DNA of 64,000 nucleotides, from assembly GCA_963790715.1 (NCBI GenBank), contig CAWBPN010000010.1, forward strand, positions 124,001 to 188,000, given 5' to 3'. The translations under genes were made by a program, and so were the position numbers. The notes beneath the pieces are model-generated. The model made no database searches and was not told the origin of the DNA. It was given only the letters and a program-made list of their open reading frames with translations. Source of the DNA: DCFW01 sp963790715. GTDB lineage: Bacteria > Bacteroidota > Bacteroidia > Bacteroidales > Bacteroidaceae. Within the stretch, counting starts at the first letter, position 1. Every line of letters starts with the position of its first letter. Shown here piece by piece: positions 44,193 to 53,940 of this stretch.

Positions 44193-46553
44193 ATGAATAA
44201 TACCATACATGCAAAATTGGCTCGCCTCTTTCATTTAAAGATTGAAATAGCTATATCTATATGGCTCATATTCTTCGGTTTAATACTATGGGTATTTAAT
44301 GGAAAATACAATATTCCTTCGGCAGGTTTTGCTTCACTCTATTTCTTTTTTGAATTAGCACCTATATTACTTGCCATTATAGTACCTTTCATAGTTATTA
44401 ATGTTGACCGTACCGATACTGTCTTTCATAGATTTAAAAATGCATGGCTATGGCTTGCAGCCGCTATTATACCCACAATAATATATGTTATCAGCATTGT
44501 TGTAATGAGTGCCGACGGAATAGATTTCGGTGAAACGGTTTGCGGATACATCGGTTTATTGTTTGTAGCCGGTATATTTTCAGCAGCCTGCTTATTCTGT
44601 TCTTCACTAATAAAAAATAAAACGACCGCTTATATTATAGGTGTGCTGATGAATGCTTTTTTATATTACGGCTTCGAATTGACAGCCTTGATTATAAAAA
44701 TAAAAAGTCTGCAAATAGGCATATCACGGATAAGCATTTATAGCCACTATTCCTCGCTTATTCGCGGTGCCGTTAATGATGCCGACATTATATATTTCAT
44801 ATCAGCCATATTATTGTTTTTACTATTTGATACACTATATAATAAACGTGGCAAAACAGGACAATTCACAAGAACGGGTTGGGCTTTAGTAGCATTATTT
44901 ATCATCATTAATATATTATCGGAATTATATACATGGCAATGGGATGCTACGTCTGACAAACGAAACACATTAACACCGCAAACGTGTAAACTTATCGGTG
45001 ACTTGAAGCATCCGTTGGAAATTGATTTATATCTTAGCGGAAAGTTAAGTCCTTCTTTTGCCCATTTGCGTAAATCTACAATAGATATATTTCATGTAAT
45101 GTCACGTTATGAACAGTATGGCATAAGACTTAAGGACATGAAACATCCTATATCGGTTAAAGATTCCGATCAAATGATGCTATTGGCAAACAAAGGCATC
45201 CGTGGAGTACAGATGAACGAAACTGATGCTAAAGGTCACGTAACGTCGCAGGAATTGGTATTTCCGGAAGCCGATATTATTTATAAAGGTGATACGATAC
45301 CTGTAAATTTGATGTCAAAAAACGGCAATACGCAATCCGGCGATATGCTTAACGTTTCAGAAAGTAATTTGGAGTATGATTTTGTTGAAGCGTTACGTAT
45401 GCTTACAGATAAATCTCCGCAACGCATTGCTTTTATTTATGGACAGGATGAATTCTCTGATGCATACGTATATGATGCTAAAAGCCAATTGAGTAAATAT
45501 TTTAAAATAGATCATTGTACTCTGTCCGGTAATCCTAACGAATTATCACCATATAAGGTATTGGTTATTGCAGGACCTGTCAAAGCTTTCAGCGAAAAAA
45601 ACAAATACACGCTTGATCAATATTTGATGCAGGGAGGTAGCATTTTATGGTTGGCCGACGGGGTTAAAGTTGACGAAGATCTTTTTCAATCGGAAGGAGA
45701 AGCTCCTACCGCCAAAAATAATTTGAACATTGATGATATGCTATCCACGTATGGAGCATGCATAAATCCTACCGTGATACAAGATGCACGATGCACGCAA
45801 ATTAAATTGGCGGCACAGACAATTGAAAACTCATATCAATATATTAATCGTCCGTGGTACTTTGCTCCCTTGCTGCAACCTAACGACAATAACATGATAA
45901 CAAAGAATATTTCTCCTCTTAAATCTGAATTGGTAAGTAATATTTCTTTGTTTGGTCGCAAAGGCGTACAAGCAACAAAACTACTTGGTACATCAAACGA
46001 ATCACATGTTATGAACATACCGGATTCAGTAGGTTTGGGATATGCCGAAATGACTGCATCAAAACAGTATTTCAATCAGGGTTCACAAACGGTTGCCGTG
46101 TTGCTTGAAGGACATTTCAAATCGGCTTTCACAAACAAAGAAAACCCCGACAGTTGCGTTAGCTTGGCGTCGGGTCGGTTGAACAATAGTAAATTTGCAA
46201 GGCAAATAATAGTATCAACGGCAAGCATAATACAGAATGAATGGAGTGAAGGCGGTGAAGAATCACAACCGATACCTCTCGGGTACGACCAGATAGCGGA
46301 ACAACAACTCGGCAATGCCGATTTTATTGTGAATGCAGTTAATTATCTTGCCGGGAATGATAATTTGTTGCAACTTCATTCGCGCATGAACCGACTTCGC
46401 GTATTGGATGAAAATGTTACTGAAGGTAACAAATTAATTAAATGGCAAATTATTAATATTTTCGGTCCACTGGCACTAATGTTACTAATTTTCATAGCGT
46501 ATCACTGTAAAAAGAACAGTTATTTCACTCAAAAGAATAAAAATTACACTTGA
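44193..46553 (+). CDS. GldF-GldG fusion: ABC-2 membrane part plus auxiliary domain
   Basis: 786 residues. The first 240 or so hold six or seven membrane helices (ABC-2 permease, GldF-like); a seventh follows at about 235. The soluble middle (from SDKRNTLTPQTCKLIGDL) is the GldG-type ABC auxiliary domain with YDFVEALRMLTD and LVIAGPVKAFSEKNKYTLDQYLMQGGSILWLADG. One helix anchors the C-terminus (IFGPLALMLLIFIAY). In gliding flavobacteria, GldF, GldG and the ATPase GldA form an ABC transporter; fused GldF/G also occurs in non-gliding Bacteroidales. No ATPase gene is adjacent. TAACTTTG at 44163-44170 is a likely -7 box. Confidence 0.85.
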   Translation: MNNTIHAKLARLFHLKIEIAISIWLIFFGLILWVFNGKYNIPSAGFASLYFFFELAPILLAIIVPFIVINVDRTDTVFHRFKNAWLWLAAAIIPTIIYVISIVVMSADGIDFGETVCGYIGLLFVAGIFSAACLFCSSLIKNKTTAYIIGVLMNAFLYYGFELTALIIKIKSLQIGISRISIYSHYSSLIRGAVNDADIIYFISAILLFLLFDTLYNKRGKTGQFTRTGWALVALFIIINILSELYTWQWDATSDKRNTLTPQTCKLIGDLKHPLEIDLYLSGKLSPSFAHLRKSTIDIFHVMSRYEQYGIRLKDMKHPISVKDSDQMMLLANKGIRGVQMNETDAKGHVTSQELVFPEADIIYKGDTIPVNLMSKNGNTQSGDMLNVSESNLEYDFVEALRMLTDKSPQRIAFIYGQDEFSDAYVYDAKSQLSKYFKIDHCTLSGNPNELSPYKVLVIAGPVKAFSEKNKYTLDQYLMQGGSILWLADGVKVDEDLFQSEGEAPTAKNNLNIDDMLSTYGACINPTVIQDARCTQIKLAAQTIENSYQYINRPWYFAPLLQPNDNNMITKNISPLKSELVSNISLFGRKGVQATKLLGTSNESHVMNIPDSVGLGYAEMTASKQYFNQGSQTVAVLLEGHFKSAFTNKENPDSCVSLASGRLNNSKFARQIIVSTASIIQNEWSEGGEESQPIPLGYDQIAEQQLGNADFIVNAVNYLAGNDNLLQLHSRMNRLRVLDENVTEGNKLIKWQIINIFGPLALMLLIFIAYHCKKNSYFTQKNKNYT

Positions 46554-46603
46554 CTATATCATTTTCATGCTACTTTTGTGGCTTAAATCAATAAATTAAT
46601 ATC

Positions 46604-48016
46604 ATGAAGCATCTTATTCTTACTGCCGCATTTGCATTATCGACCACTTGCATCTTTGCATCAAACAAAATAATGTCCACAGGCGATTGGTCGAATTATG
46701 GTGAAGTTGAAAAACAAATACAGAAAACATCATTCATAGATCACACATATAATATTAAAGACTTCGGAGCTAAGGAGTACGGACAAGGCAACACGGCTCC
46801 ATGTCAAGACGCTATCAATTTAGCTATTGTTACATGTAGCAAAGCCGGTGGGGGCATTGTTGAAGTACCTGCCGGAACATTTTATACCGGTCCGATTACA
46901 TTGAAAAGTAATGTAAACTTGCATTTGGATAAGGGGGCATTACTTAAGTTCTCTACCGATCAAAGTTTGTATTTTCCGGCTGTTCTCACTCGCTGGGAAG
47001 GATTGGATTGTTACAACGCGCACCCTCTTATTTACGCCTATGGCGAAACAAATATCGCAATCACGGGTGAAGGTGTAATTGATGGGCAAGGCAGCAATAA
47101 AGCATGGTGGCCTATGTGCGGCTCACCAAAATACGGTTATATAAAGGGAGAAATAACACAACGCAGCGGCGGTCGTGCACGTCTTGAAATGTATGGTGAA
47201 AATGAAGTACCGATTTATAAACGTGTAATGAAACCTGAAGATGGATTACGTCCTCAATTGATTAATATAGTTCAGAGCAATCGTGTTCTCATTCAAGGAG
47301 TTACATTGTTAAACTCTCCGTTTTGGGTCATACATCCTTTATTAAGTGAAAACATTGTTGTTGATGGAGTAAAAATAAATAATCATGCTCCAAACGGCGA
47401 CGGATGCGATCCTGAATCATGCAAGAATGTTCTTATTGAGAATTGCTCGTTTGTCACCGGTGACGACTGCATTGCCATAAAAAGCGGACGAAACTTCGAC
47501 GGGCGCAAATGGGGTATTCCAAGTGAAAATATGATTATAAGAAACTGCGAGATGAAAGACGGTCATGGAGGTGTGGTAATAGGCAGTGAAATAAGCGGAG
47601 GCTTCAAAAACCTGTATGTTGAAAATTGTAATATGGACAGTCCTAATTTAGCTCGCGTATTGCGCATCAAAACAAATACTTGCCGCGGAGGTGTGATAGA
47701 GAACGTAAACATGCGCAATATCAATGTCGGACAATGCGGTGAAGCAGTCATCATAATTGATCTTGATTATGAACATGACGAGGATTGCCACCGAGGATTT
47801 ATTCCTACCGTACGCAACGTATTCGTTGACAATGTTACGTGCAAACAAAGTGATCGTGGCATATATATAATAGGATTGAAAAACAATATACAAGTATACA
47901 ATATCAATGTCACCAATTCAAATTTCACAGGTGTAAAAGGTACTCCGGTCAGCATTACAGGTGCAAAAGATGTAAATTTCAGTAATTTATTCATTAACGG
48001 AATAGAAATAAAATAA
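46604..48016 (+). CDS. Secreted GH28 glycoside hydrolase (polygalacturonase type)
   Basis: 470 residues with a signal peptide (cleaved near IFAS, residue 20). Right-handed beta-helix GH28 with the catalytic aspartates in HAPNGDGCDPES and VTGDDCIAIKSGR and the substrate-binding GHGGVVIGSEISGG; a later RVLRIKTNTCRGG matches the family. It attacks pectin or rhamnogalacturonan backbones outside the cytoplasm. No SusC/D pair or other pectinase is nearby, so it is not in an obvious polysaccharide locus. TACTTTTG at 46571-46578 fits a -7 box. Confidence 0.94.
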   Translation: MKHLILTAAFALSTTCIFASNKIMSTGDWSNYGEVEKQIQKTSFIDHTYNIKDFGAKEYGQGNTAPCQDAINLAIVTCSKAGGGIVEVPAGTFYTGPITLKSNVNLHLDKGALLKFSTDQSLYFPAVLTRWEGLDCYNAHPLIYAYGETNIAITGEGVIDGQGSNKAWWPMCGSPKYGYIKGEITQRSGGRARLEMYGENEVPIYKRVMKPEDGLRPQLINIVQSNRVLIQGVTLLNSPFWVIHPLLSENIVVDGVKINNHAPNGDGCDPESCKNVLIENCSFVTGDDCIAIKSGRNFDGRKWGIPSENMIIRNCEMKDGHGGVVIGSEISGGFKNLYVENCNMDSPNLARVLRIKTNTCRGGVIENVNMRNINVGQCGEAVIIIDLDYEHDEDCHRGFIPTVRNVFVDNVTCKQSDRGIYIIGLKNNIQVYNINVTNSNFTGVKGTPVSITGAKDVNFSNLFINGIEIK

Positions 48017-48178
48017 TACAAACAAAAGTTTCTATTGCGTATTCACGTATTATATGCTTTTATAAACATCTAGTACGTGAATATTTTTTGCTTTGCCATA
48101 AAGACAATTTTTTTCAAAGATATATCAAATTCGATATTTTGCTATATCTTTGTGAAAAATAAAAACGAATTTGGCGTT

Positions 48179-49699
48179 ATGAAGATATTTCCAAGCATAC
48201 AGATTAAAGATCTCGACGCTTACACAATAGAGCAAGAATCAATATCATCGGTTGATCTTATGGAACGTGCTGCTGATGCTGTGGCGAAAACTATAATGAA
48301 GAAATGGGACAACCAAACACGTATTGTGGTATTTGCCGGTCCCGGTAATAACGGCGGTGATGCTTTAGCTGTTGCCAGGATTCTTGGAATGAATAAATAC
48401 AAAGTCATTGTCTATTTATTTAATCCGAAAAATAAATTGTCAGCCGATTGCCAAAGCAACTTGGAACGGCTATCATTCATTGCAGGTTGTGAACTAATCG
48501 TTGTTGATCGTAGATTCACCCCTCCTGCCCTTGATGCCTATACACTTGTTATTGACGGATTGTTCGGCACAGGATTGAATAAGCCGCTCGAAGGCGGTTT
48601 TGCAGCTGTTGTAAAATATATAAATTCATCCGCATCGACGGTGGTGGCAATAGATGTTCCTTCCGGGTTAATGTGCGAAGACAATGCACTTAATATACCT
48701 GAGCACATAATCAAAGCAGATTATACACTAACGTTCCAATTTCCTAAACTTGCATTTTTGTTTGCCGAGAACGAACGATATGTCGGTGAATGGGAAGTGT
48801 TGGATATAAATCTATCACAAGAAGGTATCGACAATTCCGACACGATATACAGTATCACTGAAGGCAAACAAATAAGAAATATTATCCTTCCGCGTAGCCG
48901 TTTCTCACACAAAGGATCTTACGGACACGGATTATTGATAGCAGGTTCATACGGTATGGCAGGCGCAGCCGTATTGGCAGCAAAAGCATGTATGAAATCG
49001 GGTATCGGACTACTAACGGTACATACTCCGTCAAAAAACAATGATATAATCCAGACTTCAATACCTGAAGTGCTGGTACATAACGATGAAAATCCTTATT
49101 GCTTCACTAATATAGAAGAAATTGATAATACTTATCAGGCGGTAGCTATCGGTCCGGGATTAGGTATGGAACCTCAGACTGTTACGGCAGTTTGTGCTCA
49201 ATTAAAAGCCACTCATATTCCTATGATAATAGATGCCGATGCAATCAATATATTGGCAAATAGCCATTTGGCAATGAATTCAATTCCTGAAAATTCGATA
49301 TTAACGCCACATCATAAGGAATTTCAACGTTTAGTTGGTAAGTGCAACAACACGTACGATATGTTGGTTAAAGCTTGTGACACAGCATTCAGATATAAAA
49401 TAAACATTATATTAAAAGGGGCATGGTCAGCTGTGATTACACCAGAAGGATATATACATTTTAATCCTACCGGCAATCCAGGTATGGCAACAGCCGGTAG
49501 CGGCGATGTTCTTACTGGTATTCTGTTAGGGTTATTGGCACAGGGATATTCCCCTGTACAGGCTGCAATGATGGGGACGTTCCTTCACGGACATGCAGGC
49601 GACTTGGCTGAAAACAAAGTAGGTTTACGCGGTATGATAGCAAGCGACATAATAAATTATATACCGCAAGCCTGGAATTCATTAGTTGATATTAGCTAA
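48179..49699 (+). CDS. nnr: Bifunctional NAD(P)HX epimerase / dehydratase
   Basis: 506 residues from ATG 48179, chosen because a -7 box TATCTTTG lies at 48145-48152 within the longer frame. The N-terminal half is the epimerase (VVFAGPGNNGGDALAVARIL, VVAIDVPSGL); the C-terminal half is the ADP-dependent dehydratase (YGHGLLIAGSYGMAGAAVLA, AIGPGLGMEP, GMATAGSGDVLTGILLGLL). Together they repair hydrated NADH and NADPH. The DUF4831 gene follows 19 bases later and probably shares the transcript. Confidence 0.94.
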   Translation: MKIFPSIQIKDLDAYTIEQESISSVDLMERAADAVAKTIMKKWDNQTRIVVFAGPGNNGGDALAVARILGMNKYKVIVYLFNPKNKLSADCQSNLERLSFIAGCELIVVDRRFTPPALDAYTLVIDGLFGTGLNKPLEGGFAAVVKYINSSASTVVAIDVPSGLMCEDNALNIPEHIIKADYTLTFQFPKLAFLFAENERYVGEWEVLDINLSQEGIDNSDTIYSITEGKQIRNIILPRSRFSHKGSYGHGLLIAGSYGMAGAAVLAAKACMKSGIGLLTVHTPSKNNDIIQTSIPEVLVHNDENPYCFTNIEEIDNTYQAVAIGPGLGMEPQTVTAVCAQLKATHIPMIIDADAINILANSHLAMNSIPENSILTPHHKEFQRLVGKCNNTYDMLVKACDTAFRYKINIILKGAWSAVITPEGYIHFNPTGNPGMATAGSGDVLTGILLGLLAQGYSPVQAAMMGTFLHGHAGDLAENKVGLRGMIASDIINYIPQAWNSLVDIS

Positions 49700-49718
49700 A
49701 ATAATAACATAGTATATT

Positions 49719-50798
49719 ATGAAGAGGTATAATTTGATTTTAGTTGGTTTGTTGATAAGTAGTACATGCTTTGCACAAACCGAAGTGACAAAATATTTCA
49801 ATACTCCGAAAGGAGTTGAAGGTGTGGCTTATGCTTTGCCAAAAAATCAAATTAAAATAACGGTAACTGCGGTATGCCACAAGTATACTCCTGGAGATTT
49901 TTGCCAGTATGCAGATGCCTATTTACGACTTAAAGACATTTCTCCCAATCCTTTGGTTACATGGAATTTATTATCGGTCGATGCAGAAGAGACGGCTGTG
50001 CCGGATACATCGAAGATATTCTTCATAAAGATGAAGAAAAATACTGTTGCCCCATTAGTACAACTTTCGGATAAGGGTATTATTGAAGCAATTAATACAT
50101 CGGTTATTAGGCAAGAAAAACCGGCTAAAAAGGAAATAACTCTTCCGCAGGAAACAATGTTAAACCCACGTGACCTGTTAACAGAAGATGTTGCTCAAGC
50201 GGGTTCTACAGCCAAAATGGCGGAACTTATTTCACAAGAAATATTCAAACTTCGTGATACACGCAATTCACTACTTAGTGGGGATGTGGATAATATGCCT
50301 AAAGACGGTGCTTCGATGCAAATTATGCTTAATACGATAAATGCTCAGGACAAGGCTCTGACATCCATGTTTGCAGGTACTACGCACAGTGAATTAAAAA
50401 CATATACGTTTTATGTAGAGCCACAAACAGGTGATAATGCACAACATGTTTTATTTCGTTTCAGTACAAAACTCGGTGTAGTCGATTCCGATGATTTAAG
50501 CGGTGCTCCGGTAAACTACAAGACAGAAATAATTACTCCGATTGCTCCTCAACCTATTAATCCCAAGAAGAGCAAAAAAAATGATGAATTGGAAGGTGTT
50601 ATTTATAATGTACCGGCAAAATCACAATTCACAGTTATTGATGAAAACGGGGAAACGTGGTTCTCGTCTCAATATATGATTGCACAATTCGGTAATACTA
50701 ACGTGCTTTTGAATGATTTGTTCAACAGTAAAAAAGAAGTTGTAAAAATACAATTCAATCCTTTAACCGGTAGTCTTATAAAAATAGATAAAGACTAA
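49719..50798 (+). CDS. DUF4831-type exported protein
   Basis: 359 residues with a signal peptide (cleaved near CFAQ, residue 20). It resembles DUF4831 (PF16115), a Bacteroidetes family of unknown function: GVAYALPKNQIKITVTAVC early and LLSGDVDNMPKDGASMQIML in the middle. It probably resides in the periplasm or outer membrane. It runs four bases into the convergent acyltransferase-like gene. Confidence 0.78.
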   Translation: MKRYNLILVGLLISSTCFAQTEVTKYFNTPKGVEGVAYALPKNQIKITVTAVCHKYTPGDFCQYADAYLRLKDISPNPLVTWNLLSVDAEETAVPDTSKIFFIKMKKNTVAPLVQLSDKGIIEAINTSVIRQEKPAKKEITLPQETMLNPRDLLTEDVAQAGSTAKMAELISQEIFKLRDTRNSLLSGDVDNMPKDGASMQIMLNTINAQDKALTSMFAGTTHSELKTYTFYVEPQTGDNAQHVLFRFSTKLGVVDSDDLSGAPVNYKTEIITPIAPQPINPKKSKKNDELEGVIYNVPAKSQFTVIDENGETWFSSQYMIAQFGNTNVLLNDLFNSKKEVVKIQFNPLTGSLIKIDKD

Positions 50799-51778
50799 AG
50801 ATACAAATTAGTTACAAGTTTATTAAGCCAACCGTGGCGTATATGAAACCAGCGGCGCGAACTTTCATTCTGAGCACCGAATCTACCGACGAATTCACGG
50901 AATCCATTATGCCTGAAAGGAAGTCCGGCATCCATATATTCAAGTGATTCACAACCCTTTTGATAGACATCACGCAATGCAGCCCATAAAGCCAAAACTC
51001 CTGGATATTGATGTTTATATAGTCGTCTGATACCGCCACAAAATGGAATGTATGCTTTATTTTCGGAATAAACAACTACGCATCCGCCGATAAGAATATC
51101 TTCATACTTTACGAGATAAACACTTATATTGTTGCTGTTAAACTTTACTCTATCGGAATGCTGAAGGAATTGTATGCACGGGAAATGCTTACGAACTTTA
51201 TAAGGATAATTCTTACGAAGCAACAAAGAAAAATCATCCAAATCTTTTTGTTCTGTTGCACGATGGACTGTAGCACCACTTTTCAGAGCTTTCTTAATTT
51301 GACGACGACGTGAATGGTTGAAGCATATATCAAGAGGTAATTTTTTATCTATTATGCTCAACGTGCGCATCCAGCGTACAGGAAAATATCTTTTACTACG
51401 AAATACCTTATAACCGAACATTGAGTCGGGAAGATCACGGAATAATATAAAGTTACATTGCTTAAGTATTGTTTGTTCAATGTAATCCAATATCTCACTG
51501 AAAACATATTCAGCAACATTATCGGAACAGAAATATTCACCAGTACCATATGCAAAACAATGATTGATAAGAGAAAAAGGAAACCAATGAGTTGATTTGT
51601 GCCATGTAATAAGTATTTTTCCAATTACGGTTTGATTATCAAAAGCTACTAACAACACAGGGTAATATTCCTGAGTACATTCATAATATCCGAACATCTC
51701 TTTGGAATAAAAGAAGTTATTACCCGGTATATTATCAGGAATTTCTTCTGTATGGTAATATGTAGTTAGCTTTAACAA
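50795..51778 (-). CDS. FemAB/GNAT-like acyltransferase
   Basis: 327 residues in a double-GNAT arrangement as in FemAB-type proteins. The second half carries SVYLVKYEDILIGGCVVVYSENKAYIPFCGG and ALWAALRDVYQKGCESLEYMDAG, typical of the BioF2-like acetyltransferase domain (PF13480). The frame opens with a TTG at 51778 right after an in-frame stop; the next ATG would remove 27 residues. Substrate unknown; cell-envelope modification is a guess. A -7 box TATCTTTG lies at 51806-51813, minus strand. Confidence 0.78.
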   Translation of the reverse strand: MLKLTTYYHTEEIPDNIPGNNFFYSKEMFGYYECTQEYYPVLLVAFDNQTVIGKILITWHKSTHWFPFSLINHCFAYGTGEYFCSDNVAEYVFSEILDYIEQTILKQCNFILFRDLPDSMFGYKVFRSKRYFPVRWMRTLSIIDKKLPLDICFNHSRRRQIKKALKSGATVHRATEQKDLDDFSLLLRKNYPYKVRKHFPCIQFLQHSDRVKFNSNNISVYLVKYEDILIGGCVVVYSENKAYIPFCGGIRRLYKHQYPGVLALWAALRDVYQKGCESLEYMDAGLPFRHNGFREFVGRFGAQNESSRRWFHIRHGWLNKLVTNLYL

Positions 51779-51906
51779 TGAATTTTACCAGTTAAAAATT
51801 ATAAACAAAGATAAGGCAACTAATTTATAAACAATAAAAAACGATAATATATTTTTCATTTATCTTGTTTTATTTAGTTGCCAACCTTATATAAAAGGCA
51901 AAAAAA

Positions 51907-51936
51907 ATGATAGGCAATATTTCGTACCTATCAATT
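51907..51936 (-). terminator. Terminator after tpx
   Basis: On the minus strand TGATAGG (51927-51933) pairs with CCTATCA (51908-51914), followed by eight U (51900-51907). Confidence 0.85.
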
Positions 51937-51955
51937 CTTTTATTAGGATTACAAT

Positions 51956-52456
51956 TTATTTCAGTGCAGATATTGCTGCATCGTAATCAGGTTCGTGAGT
52001 AATTTCGGATACTAATTCAGTATAAATTACTTTGCCTTGTGGGTTAATGACCACTACGGAACGAGCCAATAATCCTGCAAGAGGACCGTCGTTCATGTAA
52101 ACTCCATAGTTCTTGCCGAAATCATGATCGCGGAAATCACTTAAGGGAATTACGTTTTTGATGCCTTCTGTCGTACAGAAACGACCTTGAGCAAAAGGTA
52201 AGTCCTTACTGATTGCCAATACAACCGTGTTGTTCATTCCGGCAGCTAACTCATTAAATTTACGCACTGACGTAGCGCATACTGAGGTATCCAAACTCGG
52301 AAAAATGTTTAAGATAACACTTTTACCTGCTGCATCTTTCAATGTGTAGTTTGAAAGATCGCCTTTTATAAGTGTAAACTCCGGTGCTTGCACACCTTTC
52401 TCAATAAATGTCCCGGCTAAATTAACCGTTTTACCTGAAAATTTTGTTTGTGACAT
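51956..52456 (-). CDS. tpx: Thiol peroxidase (atypical 2-Cys peroxiredoxin)
   Basis: 166 residues, the standard Tpx length. The peroxidatic Cys60 is in LDTSVCATSVRKF and the resolving Cys94 in GRFCTTEGIK; NIFPSLDTSVC and GPLAGLLARSVVVIN are family signatures. It reduces peroxides with thioredoxin as electron donor, in the cytoplasm here (no signal peptide). It is a single-gene unit, divergent from the menaquinone operon. Confidence 0.97.
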   Translation of the reverse strand: MSQTKFSGKTVNLAGTFIEKGVQAPEFTLIKGDLSNYTLKDAAGKSVILNIFPSLDTSVCATSVRKFNELAAGMNNTVVLAISKDLPFAQGRFCTTEGIKNVIPLSDFRDHDFGKNYGVYMNDGPLAGLLARSVVVINPQGKVIYTELVSEITHEPDYDAAISALK

Positions 52457-52525
52457 ACTATAAACTTTTTATTGTTTGATACTCTTGTCACCACAAAGTT
52501 CAGCAAAAAATATTAATTTTGCAAT

Positions 52526-52924
52526 ATGATTGAGTGGAAAAATACTTTAATGGGTGCATTGGGCATCAAAATTATCAAAAAGTCCGACGGCTTTATAACT
52601 GCAACAATGCCGGTGGATAACCGTACATGCCAAACCTATGGCGTATTGCATGGAGGTGCATCATTAGCTTTGGCAGAAACTGTTGCAGGCATAGGTTCAA
52701 TGGACATTTGCGAAAAAAATGAAATTCCATGCGGATTGAGTGTAAGCGGTAACCATGTGCTTGCTGTAACGTTGGGACATACGGTCACTGCTAAAGGTTC
52801 ATTGATGTTTAAAGGAAAAACAACACATGTATGGAATGTGGATATACGTAATGAAGAAGATGAATTGGTTTCAACGGTAAGAATAGTAAACCACATTGTC
52901 ATGAAAGAAAAAGGGAAAGAATGA
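52526..52924 (+). CDS. menI: DHNA-CoA thioesterase (MenI-like hotdog protein)
   Basis: 132 residues closely resembling enteric MenI/YdiI: YGVLHGGASLALAETVAGIGSM contains the hotdog active-site Glu, and GLSVSGNHVLAVTLGHTVTAKG follows as in MenI. It would hydrolyse DHNA-CoA to DHNA, after MenB. Leading the men operon and overlapping menF by four bases supports this over a generic PaaI function. The -7 box TAATTTTG (52514-52521) lies only four bases before the ATG, so the mRNA may be leaderless. Confidence 0.88.
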   Translation: MIEWKNTLMGALGIKIIKKSDGFITATMPVDNRTCQTYGVLHGGASLALAETVAGIGSMDICEKNEIPCGLSVSGNHVLAVTLGHTVTAKGSLMFKGKTTHVWNVDIRNEEDELVSTVRIVNHIVMKEKGKE

Positions 52925-53940
52925 ATGAATATATAGCTTTTGCAGCATATCGTATGCCGGACGAATCGGAACCGAATATGATAATTCAAACCGAGGGTAT
53001 TCCTGTAACGGATAACAGACAAAATTTAATGGTATCGAAAGGCTTTATGATGTCGCCTTTTGTTGCTGATAAAAACAAACCTACAGTATTAATAAAAGCA
53101 GATAAGGTATTATATGGCGATAAAGATGTTTTTGCAGCGTTGGAAAAAATAAATATCCATTTAAACGATTGCAATATATGTTCCAACGATAATTACAAAG
53201 ATGCGTATGAATTGTTTAACCGTGTCTTGCAAAAAGATATGTTTCAAAAACTTGTACTTTCAACTTCTTCGGTGTGCGAGCAAACAACATCACCGATAAA
53301 AATGTTTCTCAAGGCATGCAAGAAATATCCAAGAATGATGATATACCTGTGCTACACTCCGCAAACCGGTATGTGGCTTGGTTGTACTCCTGAGATAATT
53401 GTTGACGGCAAAGACAACAATTGGCATACGATGGCATTAGCAGGTACTCAACCTCTTAATCAAGGCAGGATGCCAAAGCATTGGGATGAAAAAAATATTA
53501 AGGAGCAAAAATTAGTTGCCGGATATATTTACAATACCTTAATCAATAATGCTTATCATGTTGAAGCGAGTATGGCATACACTCAAAGAGCCGGACAATT
53601 GGCGCATTTGAGAACCGACTTCAACTTCATTTTACAGGCAAACAAAATTAAGGATATAGTGGAGATATTACATCCTACCCCTGCTGTGTGCGGGTTGCCT
53701 AAAGAAGAAGCATACCGTTTTATAAATACTATAGAAGGCTATGACCGCAGGTACTACGCCGGCATTGTCGGTCCGGTGTCAAAAGACGAAGCTCATTTAT
53801 ATATAAACTTACGGTGTGCAGAAGTTTTTGCTGATAAACTGTTATTATATGCCGGAGGTGGAATAATAAAAGAATCGAACAAAGACGATGAAAGACGCGA
53901 AGTGGAAGAAAAAATGAAAATGATAAAGGATTTAATATAA
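52921..53940 (+). CDS. menF: Menaquinone-specific isochorismate synthase
   Basis: 339 residues, shorter at the N-terminus than the enteric enzyme but with the chorismate-binding core: WLGCTPEIIVDG, ALAGTQPLNQ, WDEKNIKEQKLV, HPTPAVCGLPKEEA, EGYDRRYYAGIVGP and the closing YAGGGIIKESNKDDE. It converts chorismate to isochorismate. It is coupled to menI (ATGA) and to menD (one-base overlap). Confidence 0.95.
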   Translation: MNEYIAFAAYRMPDESEPNMIIQTEGIPVTDNRQNLMVSKGFMMSPFVADKNKPTVLIKADKVLYGDKDVFAALEKINIHLNDCNICSNDNYKDAYELFNRVLQKDMFQKLVLSTSSVCEQTTSPIKMFLKACKKYPRMMIYLCYTPQTGMWLGCTPEIIVDGKDNNWHTMALAGTQPLNQGRMPKHWDEKNIKEQKLVAGYIYNTLINNAYHVEASMAYTQRAGQLAHLRTDFNFILQANKIKDIVEILHPTPAVCGLPKEEAYRFINTIEGYDRRYYAGIVGPVSKDEAHLYINLRCAEVFADKLLLYAGGGIIKESNKDDERREVEEKMKMIKDLI

